Made by a program: the position numbers and the translations under genes
Assembly: GCA_002426495.1 (NCBI GenBank)
Contig: DIQC01000041.1
Coordinates: 1 to 22,074, forward strand
Direction of reading: 5' to 3'
Length of the DNA stretch: 22,074 bases
Source: Thermacetogenium sp. UBA5472
GTDB lineage: Bacteria > Bacillota > DSM-12270 > Thermacetogeniales > Thermacetogeniaceae
Shown here: in pieces, positions 1 to 6,718 of the stretch
Layout of the letters: the number at the start of each line of letters is the position of its first letter
Position numbering within the stretch: the first letter of the stretch is position 1
The notes under the pieces: model-generated
What the model was told of the DNA's origin: nothing
The model's input: only the letters and a program-made list of their open reading frames with translations
Databases searched by the model: none

Positions 1-239
1 TGTGTTTTTTCTCATAACGATGTTTTTAAGGTGGCAAGGCTTTAGACCCTTGATTTTATTGGATTTTAGTTGGATCCTCGTTATAAATAGGCGGGAATCC
101 AGGGTACATGATAGATCCTTAAACGCTACTAAAATTATTCATGAGTTGGGGCATAAACTCTTGATGGAGGTGGAGTGAAACCGTCCGTTAGGCGGGCAGT
201 CAGGGAAGGTCAGGCGGGTAGGCATAAAGAGCATATTAA

Positions 240-368
240 GTGTCACCAAGTTGGGAAAAGAGGCTTGATCAAATTGCAAAAGTAGGTGCCTTGGAGTTGG
301 CCAGGGTATTTGATACCGCCGCAGTTGACAAGAGAGATAACGGGGTTGCAGTTAATGAAGGAGTTTAG
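240..368 (+). other. possible gene remnant or short ORF (42 codons, acyl-CoA dehydrogenase-like N-terminus?)
   Basis: A short open frame from GTG 240 to TAG 366-368 encodes 42 residues with plausible protein character (WEKRLDQIAKVGALELARVF, then DTAAVDKRDNGVAVNEGV). By eye it resembles the amphipathic N-terminal helix of acyl-CoA dehydrogenase-type proteins, which would normally run on for more than 300 residues; here it stops at once. There is no convincing ribosome binding site. It may be a remnant of a decayed gene or chance. The rest of positions 1-418 shows no credible coding potential to me. Confidence 0.25.
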
Positions 369-372
369 AGAT

Positions 373-390
373 GTCCAGCTTTAGCTGGAC
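373..390 (-). other. perfect 7-bp hairpin downstream of rsmG
   Basis: GTCCAGC and GCTGGAC flank a 4-base loop, 28 bases past the rsmG stop codon as read on the minus strand. There is no following U-tract, so it is not a classical intrinsic terminator. It may still mark the 3' end of the rsmG transcript. Confidence 0.3.
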
Positions 391-418
391 CAGTTCACCA
401 TTCTGTCTGGAATAATAG

Positions 419-1129
419 TCATAATGGCCTTTTGGCTGGCATGCCCGGCTTCCGGGGATAACCAGGGGGTGTTTCCTGTTCTTTGATCACAACAACAACA
501 TGCCGACCCCTCTCACCGACAAAGGAGTAAGGGATCACTTTTTCCACTGCACCGTGCAGGAGATCCAGTGCTCTGCCAGCCGCATCTATCTCTGGCTGAA
601 TGTCATATCCTTTCAAAGCGACTAACCTGCCTTGGCACTTCAGCAAGGGCAAGCCAAGTTCAGCTAAAACACTGAGCGGACCCACAGCTCTGGACAAGAC
701 ACAGTCAAATACCCCTCTGTGTTCCTGTTGATGCCCAATATTTTCTATCCTCTCCCAGATTACATGACAATCACTTAAATTCAACCTATCAATGACCCTC
801 TGTAAAAAGAGACACCTCTTTTGGCGAGAATCAACCATCAATAAATCCAGATGAGGGAAACAAATCTTTAAAGGGATCCCCGGTAAACCAGCCCCACTTC
901 CTAAATCTACCACACGGCTGGCATTTTTCAAATCACACCCCAGAGCACACATCAGTGAATCAAGAAAATGCAGTTCATATAATTCATCCTGATCATGATA
1001 ACTGACTAAATTTATCTTTTGGCTCCATTCCTCAATCAACTGCAAGTATAAAAGGAACCTCTCCCTTTCCCTCTCACCTAAATATATGCCTAACTCTTGT
1101 GCACTCTTACATAATAAATCTATTCCCAT
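419..1129 (-). CDS. rsmG: 16S rRNA (guanine-N7) methyltransferase RsmG (GidB)
   Basis: RsmG is a cytosolic SAM-dependent enzyme that methylates N7 of the guanine in the 530 loop of 16S rRNA (G527 in E. coli numbering). The 236 residues match the usual family length of about 240. The SAM-binding loop is visible as VVDLGSGAGLPGIP, preceded by the family hallmark LHFLDSL and followed by a VDSRQKRCLFLQRV stretch typical of Rossmann-fold RsmG. ATG 1129 is preceded by an AGGTAGGT-like site. In most Firmicutes rsmG directly follows mnmG near the origin; here it follows mnmE across a 181-base spacer. Loss of RsmG gives low-level streptomycin resistance in several bacteria, which is family knowledge rather than something seen here. 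Confidence 0.95.
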   Translation of the reverse strand: MGIDLLCKSAQELGIYLGERERERFLLYLQLIEEWSQKINLVSYHDQDELYELHFLDSLMCALGCDLKNASRVVDLGSGAGLPGIPLKICFPHLDLLMVDSRQKRCLFLQRVIDRLNLSDCHVIWERIENIGHQQEHRGVFDCVLSRAVGPLSVLAELGLPLLKCQGRLVALKGYDIQPEIDAAGRALDLLHGAVEKVIPYSFVGERGRHVVVVIKEQETPPGYPRKPGMPAKRPL

Positions 1130-1310
1130 TTTAATACCTACCTTTTACAGTACTTTCTCTTGCTTCCTGTATTTATATAGTGACTGCCCCACCAACAACG
1201 CTTTGCTTAGGAGCATGCTTAGGAGCATGCTCCTCCCTGCCACGTCCCCGCGGGCGCCTGTCGGCAGACGGAGACAGGGCAGACAGGCGGCGGCAAAATT
1301 ATTGTTGCTA
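1130..1310. repeat. palindrome-rich spacer between rsmG and mnmE, where mnmG is expected
   Basis: This spacer holds a direct repeat of AGGAGCATGCT (from 1209 and from 1221). The second copy is part of the perfect palindrome AGGAGCATGCTCCT (1221-1234). Further on, CGCCTGTC (1255-1262) and GACAGGCG (1282-1289) form an 8-bp stem within a GC-rich stretch unlike the AT-rich flanks. No U-tract follows on either strand. The short frames through it are not convincing as genes. The base composition suggests inserted or rearranged DNA, which is inference. Confidence 0.55.
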
Positions 1311-2696
1311 TTATTTACCAACGCAAAAATCACTGAAGATAGTCTCTATTATCTCTTCAGATAGGGTATCCCCTGTAATCTCTCCCAGCGCTGACCAGGT
1401 ATCCCATAGATCCACAGCTATAAATTCCAGTGGCAATTCCCCGGCAATGGCACTGGCTGCTGAATCCAGGCGATCCTTAACCTTCTCCATGGAGATCTGA
1501 TGCCTTTTTCTCGTCAACAACACACTTTCACTGCTGATCTGTCCTGCACCCACAACATTTAAGATAGCATCAGCCAATTCCCGGCGTCCCCACCCTAACT
1601 TGGAGGAGATCTCAATGATCGGAAACCTTCCTTGAGTATAATCTCTTATTTTTTTGGTATCGATCACCTGCTTATCCAGATCTATCTTATTTAATAAAAT
1701 GATGCCATTTTTGCCTTTGATCAGATCTAGAATCAGCATATCCTCAGCTGTGACCTCTGATGAAACATCAAAGATGGCCACTACTAGATCTGACTGTTCT
1801 AATTCTTCTCTCGCCCGATCGATACCCAGGGCCTCCACCAGACCCACACTCTCTCTGATGCCAGCTGTGTCCACAATTCTCAAGGGAATACCACTGATCA
1901 CGATCATCTCTTCGATGACATCTCTTGTGGTTCCCGGGATCTCGGTGACCAGTGCTCTTTCCTCTCCCAGCAGCATATTCAAGAGAGTAGATTTTCCCAC
2001 ATTAGGTTTGCCCACCAAAACTGTTTTCAAGCCCTCCCGGTAAACCCGTCCCAGTGATGCACCCTGTAAATATATTTCAACTCTTTCTAGCAAACCATCG
2101 ATCTGCTCCAAACGCTCTTCTTTGGGAACACTATCCACATCTTCGGGGAAATCCATCTCAGCCTCTATCTGTGCCAGAAGACCTTTCAGCTCATCCCTCA
2201 AAATTCTTATCCCTTGGGCAGCCTTCCCAGTCAGCTGTTGACAAGCAAGATCAGCCCCTTTGCTATTGTGTGCTCTGATCAGATCCAGCACACCCTCTGC
2301 TTGAGTCAGATCAATCCTGCCACTTAAAAAGGCGCGTTTCGTGAATTCACCGGGATCAGCGAGGCGTGCACCCTTTTCCAACACCAGATCCAGTACCCGC
2401 TTTGCAGGGAGCACACCACCATGGCAATAAATTTCCACAACATCCTCTCTTGTGTAAGTGCGGGGTGCTCTCATGACGCAGAGCAGCACTTCATCAAGCA
2501 TCTGTCCGTCATTATCACATATATAACCCAGGTTAACTGTATGTGAATCAACATCCAGCAGATCAAGGTTTTTTTTGCGTGGTTTAAATATAGATGCCCC
2601 TAAATCCACTGCCTCCGGGCCGCTCAGACGTATAATACTGATCGCCGCCTCCCCCAGGGCTGTCCCTAAAGCTGCAATTAAATCATTTTCCTCCAT
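1311..2696 (-). CDS. mnmE: tRNA modification GTPase MnmE (TrmE)
   Basis: MnmE works with MnmG to install the (carboxymethyl)aminomethyl group on U34 of tRNAs reading split codon boxes, using a folate-derived carbon. The 461 residues show the whole family layout: an N-terminal tetrahydrofolate-binding domain, a helical domain, and a G domain with G1 at about residue 229 (GKPNVGKS), then GTTRD, DTAGIR and NKIDL. The C-terminal segment ends in FCVGK, the position of the conserved (C)(I/V)GK cysteine that is needed for activity. I chose ATG 2696 over GTG 2699 because AAGGGGTG then sits 7 bases upstream. Its partner mnmG is not next to it, contrary to the usual order. Upstream jag is closed by a terminator, so mnmE probably has its own promoter in 2700-2847. 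Confidence 0.96.
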   Translation of the reverse strand: MEENDLIAALGTALGEAAISIIRLSGPEAVDLGASIFKPRKKNLDLLDVDSHTVNLGYICDNDGQMLDEVLLCVMRAPRTYTREDVVEIYCHGGVLPAKRVLDLVLEKGARLADPGEFTKRAFLSGRIDLTQAEGVLDLIRAHNSKGADLACQQLTGKAAQGIRILRDELKGLLAQIEAEMDFPEDVDSVPKEERLEQIDGLLERVEIYLQGASLGRVYREGLKTVLVGKPNVGKSTLLNMLLGEERALVTEIPGTTRDVIEEMIVISGIPLRIVDTAGIRESVGLVEALGIDRAREELEQSDLVVAIFDVSSEVTAEDMLILDLIKGKNGIILLNKIDLDKQVIDTKKIRDYTQGRFPIIEISSKLGWGRRELADAILNVVGAGQISSESVLLTRKRHQISMEKVKDRLDSAASAIAGELPLEFIAVDLWDTWSALGEITGDTLSEEIIETIFSDFCVGK

Positions 2697-2847
2697 CACT
2701 GATCACCCCTTCTACTAAACCAAAATCCCCAACATGACCTGACCTGATTTAAGGTATAAAAACGCTCATCTGGGCATGACAGCTGTTCCCACTTCCTAAC
2801 TGTTTTATATAGAAGAATATTCTCTGCATTATTCGTAAAACACTCAT

Positions 2848-2876
2848 AAAAAAAGGAGAGATAAATTCCCCCCTTT
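2848..2876 (-). terminator. intrinsic terminator of the rpmH-rnpA-yidD-yidC-jag operon
   Basis: Read on the minus strand, AAAGGGGGGA pairs with TCTCTCCTTT (10 bp including two G-U pairs) around the loop ATTTA, and a run of T follows directly. It starts about 32 bases after the jag stop codon, separating the operon from mnmE. Confidence 0.75.
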
Positions 2877-2907
2877 GTTAATTCTTTGCTGTTTTATGTT
2901 TTTATAC

Positions 2908-3537
2908 TCAGGCGCCTTTTAGATTATAGCGAATAACAACCTTGCGATATGGTTCCTCACCAAGACTCAGGGTCACTACTCGTTCACTATCTTGTAATTC
3001 AAGATGAATAATCCGACGCTCTTGGGGTGTCATCGGCTCAAGTATAACATCTGCCTTGGTTCTATACACCCGTTCCGCAGTTTTCCTTGCTAACCTTCTT
3101 AATGTCTCCTCACGCCTCTTCCGGTAGCCCTCAGCATCAATAATAATTCTGATCCTATCTTCCAACTTTCTATTGACTGCTAAATTGGTGAGCATCTGTA
3201 GAGCGTTGAGGGCTTTACCACGTCTGCCGATTAAAAATCTGACATCTTCTCCTTGAAATTCAACACACCAATACTCATTTGCCGAAAAAACATTATAATC
3301 TACATTGAGTTCCATCGCCCCGATAACTTCATCTATGAAATTTTTAATCAGCTGTTCAGGTGTTTCCTTTAATGTAACCTTTACTTTTGCCTGTTTGCTG
3401 CCTATAAATCCCAAAAAACCTTTAGAGCCTTCTTCTAGTATATCTACCTCTACCTGTTCCCTTTTTGCTTCTAATTTCTTTAAAGCGCTCTGTACAGCTT
3501 CCTCTACACTGCCATCCTCAACAATAATAGATTTCAT
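2908..3537 (-). CDS. jag: RNA-binding protein Jag/KhpB (Jag_N-KH-R3H)
   Basis: Jag (KhpB/EloR) is a cytoplasmic RNA-binding protein encoded beside yidC; in streptococci and relatives it works with KhpA to control cell elongation. The 209 residues show an N-terminal Jag_N domain (about 1-50, with the EEGSKGFLGFIG motif), a KH domain with the GRRGKALNALQ loop (about 104-114), and an R3H domain (about 145-207, including TPQERRIIHLELQ). Its ATG overlaps the yidC stop as ATGA, so the two are translationally coupled. The protein is full length and unremarkable. Confidence 0.95.
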   Translation of the reverse strand: MKSIIVEDGSVEEAVQSALKKLEAKREQVEVDILEEGSKGFLGFIGSKQAKVKVTLKETPEQLIKNFIDEVIGAMELNVDYNVFSANEYWCVEFQGEDVRFLIGRRGKALNALQMLTNLAVNRKLEDRIRIIIDAEGYRKRREETLRRLARKTAERVYRTKADVILEPMTPQERRIIHLELQDSERVVTLSLGEEPYRKVVIRYNLKGA

Positions 3538-4232
3538 GCTTGTGAACCTGCTCCCTTCACAGCTTTCAATGATCTCCTGATCACTATCATTTCCACAGCG
3601 CTAACTATACTGTACATAACCCAATATATGGCCAAGCCTGCCGGTAGTGTGCGAGTTATCCATCCTACAAACAATGGCATAATATAGAGCATCGTCTTTT
3701 GAGTGGAATCATTCTTTCCTCCTGCTGTGGCCATACTGGACATATACTGCTGTCCAAATGTAGCAACAGCAACTAGAATAGGTAGGATGATGGGGTCGGG
3801 CATTCCTAAATTATCGATCCATAGAAAATTAGCCTTTGTCATATCCACAAATGACGGATGATTTACTGGATCGAACATCACCCTAAGTGAAGAGAATAAA
3901 GCAAAAATTATAGGCATTTGAATTAACAGTGGCAGACATCCAGCCATAGGATTGACTTTCCTATCATTATAGAGCTTCATCACTTTTTCTTGCGCTTTTT
4001 CCGGTTTATCCTTATACCTATCTTGGATCTCCTTAATTCGCGGCTGTAATTCCTGCATAACGCTCATCGAACTCATCTGCATCTTGGTAAGTGGAAAGAG
4101 ACATAGTTTTACTAAGATTGTAAAAATAATAATCGCCAGTCCATAATTAGGAATATTTATCCATTCTGTTCCTAAATAAATATAGTAAATTATTAAACTA
4201 AAGCCTTGAATCACTTGTTGCCATATATTCAA
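3534..4232 (-). CDS. yidC: membrane protein insertase YidC (Oxa1/SpoIIIJ family)
   Basis: YidC inserts proteins into the cytoplasmic membrane, alone or with Sec. The 232-residue form is the short Gram-positive type with about five membrane segments. Recognisable are the first core segment (residues 30-48), the cytoplasmic helical hairpin (about 55-95, IKEIQDRYKDKPEKAQE), the LPLLIQMPIIFALF segment, and the last helices around LPAGLAIYWVMYSIVS. The hydrophilic-groove basic residue is Lys42 (VKLCLFPL) where Bacillus proteins have Arg. The N-terminus is short and has no obvious lipobox cysteine before the first core helix, unlike SpoIIIJ; the start MNIWQQV is fixed by an in-frame stop immediately upstream. 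The gene lies between yidD and jag in the standard order. Confidence 0.95.
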   Translation of the reverse strand: MNIWQQVIQGFSLIIYYIYLGTEWINIPNYGLAIIIFTILVKLCLFPLTKMQMSSMSVMQELQPRIKEIQDRYKDKPEKAQEKVMKLYNDRKVNPMAGCLPLLIQMPIIFALFSSLRVMFDPVNHPSFVDMTKANFLWIDNLGMPDPIILPILVAVATFGQQYMSSMATAGGKNDSTQKTMLYIMPLFVGWITRTLPAGLAIYWVMYSIVSAVEMIVIRRSLKAVKGAGSQA

Positions 4233-4238
4233 TTTATC

Positions 4239-4274
4239 CTACCAGGCCACTTTACTGTCTGGCAGGGTTTTCAC
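4239..4274 (-). other. possible 11-codon leader ORF ahead of yidC with an orphan Shine-Dalgarno
   Basis: On the minus strand a near-perfect GCAGGAGGTG lies about 40 bases before the yidC start, too far to serve it. GTG within it opens an 11-residue frame (MKTLPDSKVAW) that ends at TAG shortly before yidC. The start overlaps the Shine-Dalgarno itself, which weakens the case. The strong unassigned Shine-Dalgarno is real; that it drives a leader peptide is inference. Confidence 0.2.
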
Positions 4275-4297
4275 CTCCTGCAATAATCTTTATTTAC

Positions 4298-4513
4298 TCA
4301 TGGCACCGGATCATAACCACCCTTACAAAAGGGATGGCATCTGGCAAGGCGATGTAAAATCAATAGCAAAGCATAAACTATACCATGTTTTTGTAAAGCC
4401 TGTACCGCATATTCCGAGCAAGTTGGATAAAACCTACAAGTAGGCATATGCCATGAAGACCAATACTTCTGATATAACCGGATCAGCCAAATAATCGAGT
4501 TTTTAAACATCAT
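4298..4513 (-). CDS. yidD: membrane protein insertion efficiency factor YidD
   Basis: YidD is a small membrane-associated protein that helps YidC-dependent insertion. The 71 residues are typical of the family and contain its signature: CRFYPTCSEYAVQALQKHG, with the paired cysteines, followed by CHPFCKGGYDPVP at the C-terminus. Tandem ATG codons at 4513 and 4510 leave the exact start open by one residue. It lies between rnpA (28-base gap) and yidC, its functional partner. Confidence 0.95.
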   Translation of the reverse strand: MMFKNSIIWLIRLYQKYWSSWHMPTCRFYPTCSEYAVQALQKHGIVYALLLILHRLARCHPFCKGGYDPVP

Positions 4514-4541
4514 TATGCCCTTATTTAGTTAACTAATAATG

Positions 4542-4874
4542 TCATATTAATCCACTCTTCTTTAATAGATATTCAAAATCCTTCTTTAGTGTAAAAAAAT
4601 CCACATCAAGGGCTTTTATCTGAATATTAACAACTAAATCCATGCCATCCTTAATTAGACACTCATATTGTCGGTGTAACTCCCTAACTCTCCTTTTTAG
4701 TTTATTTCTTTCCACCGCAGTCCTTACCTTACGGGAAGGAGCGATACCCACCCTTGTTTTGCCAGAGTCTGGTCTTTTTAAGCAGCGTAAAATAAAATAA
4801 TGGGACCAATAAATCTGGCCTTCTTTATAGACGAGTCTGAACTCACTATTTTTCCGCAGCCGGTTAGCATGCAT
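4542..4874 (-). CDS. rnpA: ribonuclease P protein component
   Basis: RnpA is the protein subunit that assists RNase P RNA in removing 5' leaders from pre-tRNAs. The 110 residues carry the family RNR motif as ERNKLKRRVRELHRQ, preceded by VGIAPSRKVRTAVERN, which lines the substrate-leader groove. The first residues MHANRLRKNSEF match the usual N-terminus (xxLRKxxEF). The ATG lies one base after the rpmH stop codon, with no Shine-Dalgarno of its own that I can see, so translation is probably coupled to rpmH. Confidence 0.95.
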   Translation of the reverse strand: MHANRLRKNSEFRLVYKEGQIYWSHYFILRCLKRPDSGKTRVGIAPSRKVRTAVERNKLKRRVRELHRQYECLIKDGMDLVVNIQIKALDVDFFTLKKDFEYLLKKSGLI

Positions 4875-4875
4875 C

Positions 4876-5010
4876 TTATGCAGATAATTTGCTGCGGTTT
4901 CTTGCCCGGCGTCTTTTGATCACCCTGCGTCCACCCGGAGTCCTCATTCTTTTCATAAAACCATGCACTCTTTTTCTTTTTCTTTTCTTCGGTTGATAAG
5001 TTCTTTTCAT
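4876..5010 (-). CDS. rpmH: 50S ribosomal protein L34
   Basis: L34 is a 44-residue basic protein of the large ribosomal subunit. The minus-strand frame begins MKRTYQPKKRKRKRVHGF, continues MKRMRTPGGRRVIKRRRARN and ends RSKLSA with a TAA stop, matching the near-invariant L34 sequence along its full length. An AAAGGA site lies upstream of ATG 5010. A consensus promoter is 59 bases further on. It is the first gene of the rpmH-rnpA-yidD-yidC-jag operon. Confidence 0.97.
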   Translation of the reverse strand: MKRTYQPKKRKRKRVHGFMKRMRTPGGRRVIKRRRARNRSKLSA

Positions 5011-5068
5011 TTTCTTCAATCCTTTCTATATTCGATTCACCTAATATTTCCTCATTCTTTCTTTATTA

Positions 5069-5096
5069 ATTATAGACAACTACTTTACTATGTCAA
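5069..5096 (-). promoter_or_regulatory. consensus sigma-A promoter of the rpmH operon
   Basis: On the minus strand, TTGACA (5096-5091) and TATAAT (5074-5069) are both perfect hexamers with a 16-base spacer, pointing into rpmH. Confidence 0.85.
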
Positions 5097-5123
5097 GCTA
5101 CTGTATGCTTGAAATTGTTCGTC

Positions 5124-5152
5124 TTGTATAGCCTAAAAATCTTTGTTATATT
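5124..5152 (+). promoter_or_regulatory. candidate dnaA promoter
   Basis: TTGTAT (5124-5129) and TATATT (5147-5152) have a 17-base spacer and lie just upstream of the DnaA-box cluster. The hexamers are imperfect, so this is a moderate candidate. DnaA binding at the boxes downstream would allow autoregulation, which is inference. Confidence 0.4.
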
Positions 5153-5167
5153 TAATAAGGCATGTAG

Positions 5168-5199
5168 TTATCAACATCTTATTAACATATTGTGGATAT
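5168..5199 (+). promoter_or_regulatory. DnaA-box cluster upstream of dnaA
   Basis: Three matches to the DnaA box TTATCCACA are packed in 32 bases: TTATCAACA (5168-5176, one mismatch), TTATTAACA (5179-5187, two mismatches) and TGTGGATAT (5191-5199, reverse strand, one mismatch). This fits the upstream half of a bipartite Firmicutes origin and a site for dnaA autoregulation. Confidence 0.65.
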
Positions 5200-5219
5200 C
5201 TGGGTAAGGGTGGTAAATT

Positions 5220-6533
5220 TTGTCTAAAAAGTTAAGTAATATTTGGGATGATGTTCTAGGAATATTAAAAAAAGAACTGGATGAGCATAGTTTCTCAACT
5301 TGGGTTAATACAACAAAACCCCTTGCTTATCATGACGGAACTCTGGTAATTCTCACATTAAATGAGTTTTCTAGAGACTGGTTAGAAACTCGCTTCTGTG
5401 CACTGATCCGTGCTAATTTAGAACACAAATACAGCAGAAATTTCACTCTACGTTTCATAACACCAAATGGTAAAGAAAATATCTTTTTGCCGAAAAATAA
5501 GCAGCGCCAACTACTCAATCCAAAGTATAACTTCAATACTTTTGTGGTAGGGAATAATAACAGGCTTGCTCATGCGGCAGCTCTTGCAGTTAGCGAAGCT
5601 CCTAGTAAGGCTTATAATCCTCTATTTATTTACGGGGGTGTGGGCCTGGGTAAAACCCATCTTTTACATGCAATTGGCAACCGGGTCATGCAGCATGCAC
5701 AAAACTATAAAGTCGAATATGTTTCCTCAGAAACCTTTACCAATGAACTGATCAATTCTATTAAAGACGACGAGACCGTCGAGTTTCGCAATAAATATCG
5801 TTCGGTAGATGTTCTTTTAATCGACGATATTCAGTTTTTAGCTGGAAAAGAGAGAACACAAGAGGAATTCTTCCATACTTTTAATACTCTCCATGAAGCA
5901 GATAAACAGATCATTGTCTCCAGCGACCGCACACCTAAAGAGATACCCACTCTAGAGGATAGACTGCGTTCACGATTTGAATGGGGTTTGATCGCCGACA
6001 TCCAGCAACCTGACCTAGAAACAAGAGAAGCAATACTGAGGAAAAAAGCTCAACTAGAAAATATAGATGTGCCTGATGATGTAATTTCTTTTGTCGCCTC
6101 TAATGTTAAATCTAATATTCGTGAGTTAGAGGGAGCTTTACTGCGTGTCATGGCTTATTCAAACCTTAATCAGCAAGAAATAGATATTGACATCGCAAAA
6201 AAAGCATTAAAAAATATTTTAAGTGGAAACTACAAAAAGATTATAACAATACCAATTATACAAAAAACTGTAGCAAAATTTTACAATTTGAAGGTAGAAG
6301 ATTTTAAATCACGCCGGAGGACACAAAATATAGCCTTTCCACGCCAGATAGCTATGTATCTCTCCAGGGAATTGACAGATACCTCTCTTCCCTCTATAGG
6401 GCAAGAGTTTGGAGGGCGTGATCACACAACAGTTATGCATGCCTGCGATAAAATTAAGAAATGTATAGCAGGTGATGGAAGAACAGATGATGCAATTAAA
6501 GAAATTACTAAAATTTTAGAGTCATGTCAATAG
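5220..6533 (+). CDS. dnaA: chromosomal replication initiator protein DnaA
   Basis: DnaA is the AAA+ ATPase that binds DnaA boxes and opens the origin. The 437 residues show all domains: domain I (1-80, with the SFSTWV motif), a short linker, the AAA+ domain with Walker A GGVGLGKT (139-146) and Walker B around LLIDDIQF (199-206), and the C-terminal DNA-binding domain with its signature GGRDHTTVMHAC. The start is TTG 5220, six bases after AAGGGTGG (5206-5213). The linker domain II is very short, so the protein is slightly smaller than the Bacillus one. It is flanked by DnaA boxes on both sides. Confidence 0.97.
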   Translation: MSKKLSNIWDDVLGILKKELDEHSFSTWVNTTKPLAYHDGTLVILTLNEFSRDWLETRFCALIRANLEHKYSRNFTLRFITPNGKENIFLPKNKQRQLLNPKYNFNTFVVGNNNRLAHAAALAVSEAPSKAYNPLFIYGGVGLGKTHLLHAIGNRVMQHAQNYKVEYVSSETFTNELINSIKDDETVEFRNKYRSVDVLLIDDIQFLAGKERTQEEFFHTFNTLHEADKQIIVSSDRTPKEIPTLEDRLRSRFEWGLIADIQQPDLETREAILRKKAQLENIDVPDDVISFVASNVKSNIRELEGALLRVMAYSNLNQQEIDIDIAKKALKNILSGNYKKIITIPIIQKTVAKFYNLKVEDFKSRRRTQNIAFPRQIAMYLSRELTDTSLPSIGQEFGGRDHTTVMHACDKIKKCIAGDGRTDDAIKEITKILESCQ

Positions 6534-6688
6534 CTTATACACTATCGATCCCCTGTCTTTTAATAGTTTATCCACAAAACTATCAAGATAGAGAATCCGA
6601 TAGCATAAAGGATTTAAAGGTATAATTCACAATATACCAGCCCCTATTACTACTCCTCCTATTATTATATAAATTAAATATAAGGAAT
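6534..6688 (+). other. oriC: oriC unwinding region between dnaA and dnaN (DnaA boxes and DnaA-trio array)
   Basis: A perfect DnaA box TTATCCACA lies at 6568-6576 and a weaker one, TAATTCACA, at 6623-6631. A GC-rich cluster (CAGCCCC, about 6638-6644) follows. Then comes a row of triplets from 6644 to 6667: CTA TTA CTA CTC CTC CTA TTA TTA. Read on the complementary strand these are 3'-(G/A)AT-5' trios in six of eight positions, and AT-only sequence follows. This order (box, GC-rich spacer, trios, AT-rich) is that of the basal unwinding system described in Bacillus subtilis. Confidence 0.7.
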
Positions 6689-6718
6689 ATGACAGTAAAA
6701 TTAAGGAGGTTTCATCTT

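Noticed and set aside
1180..1500. Plus-strand frames overlapping the mnmE 3' end and the spacer
   Set aside because: Translate the GC-rich palindromes and the antisense of mnmE; no protein-like features.
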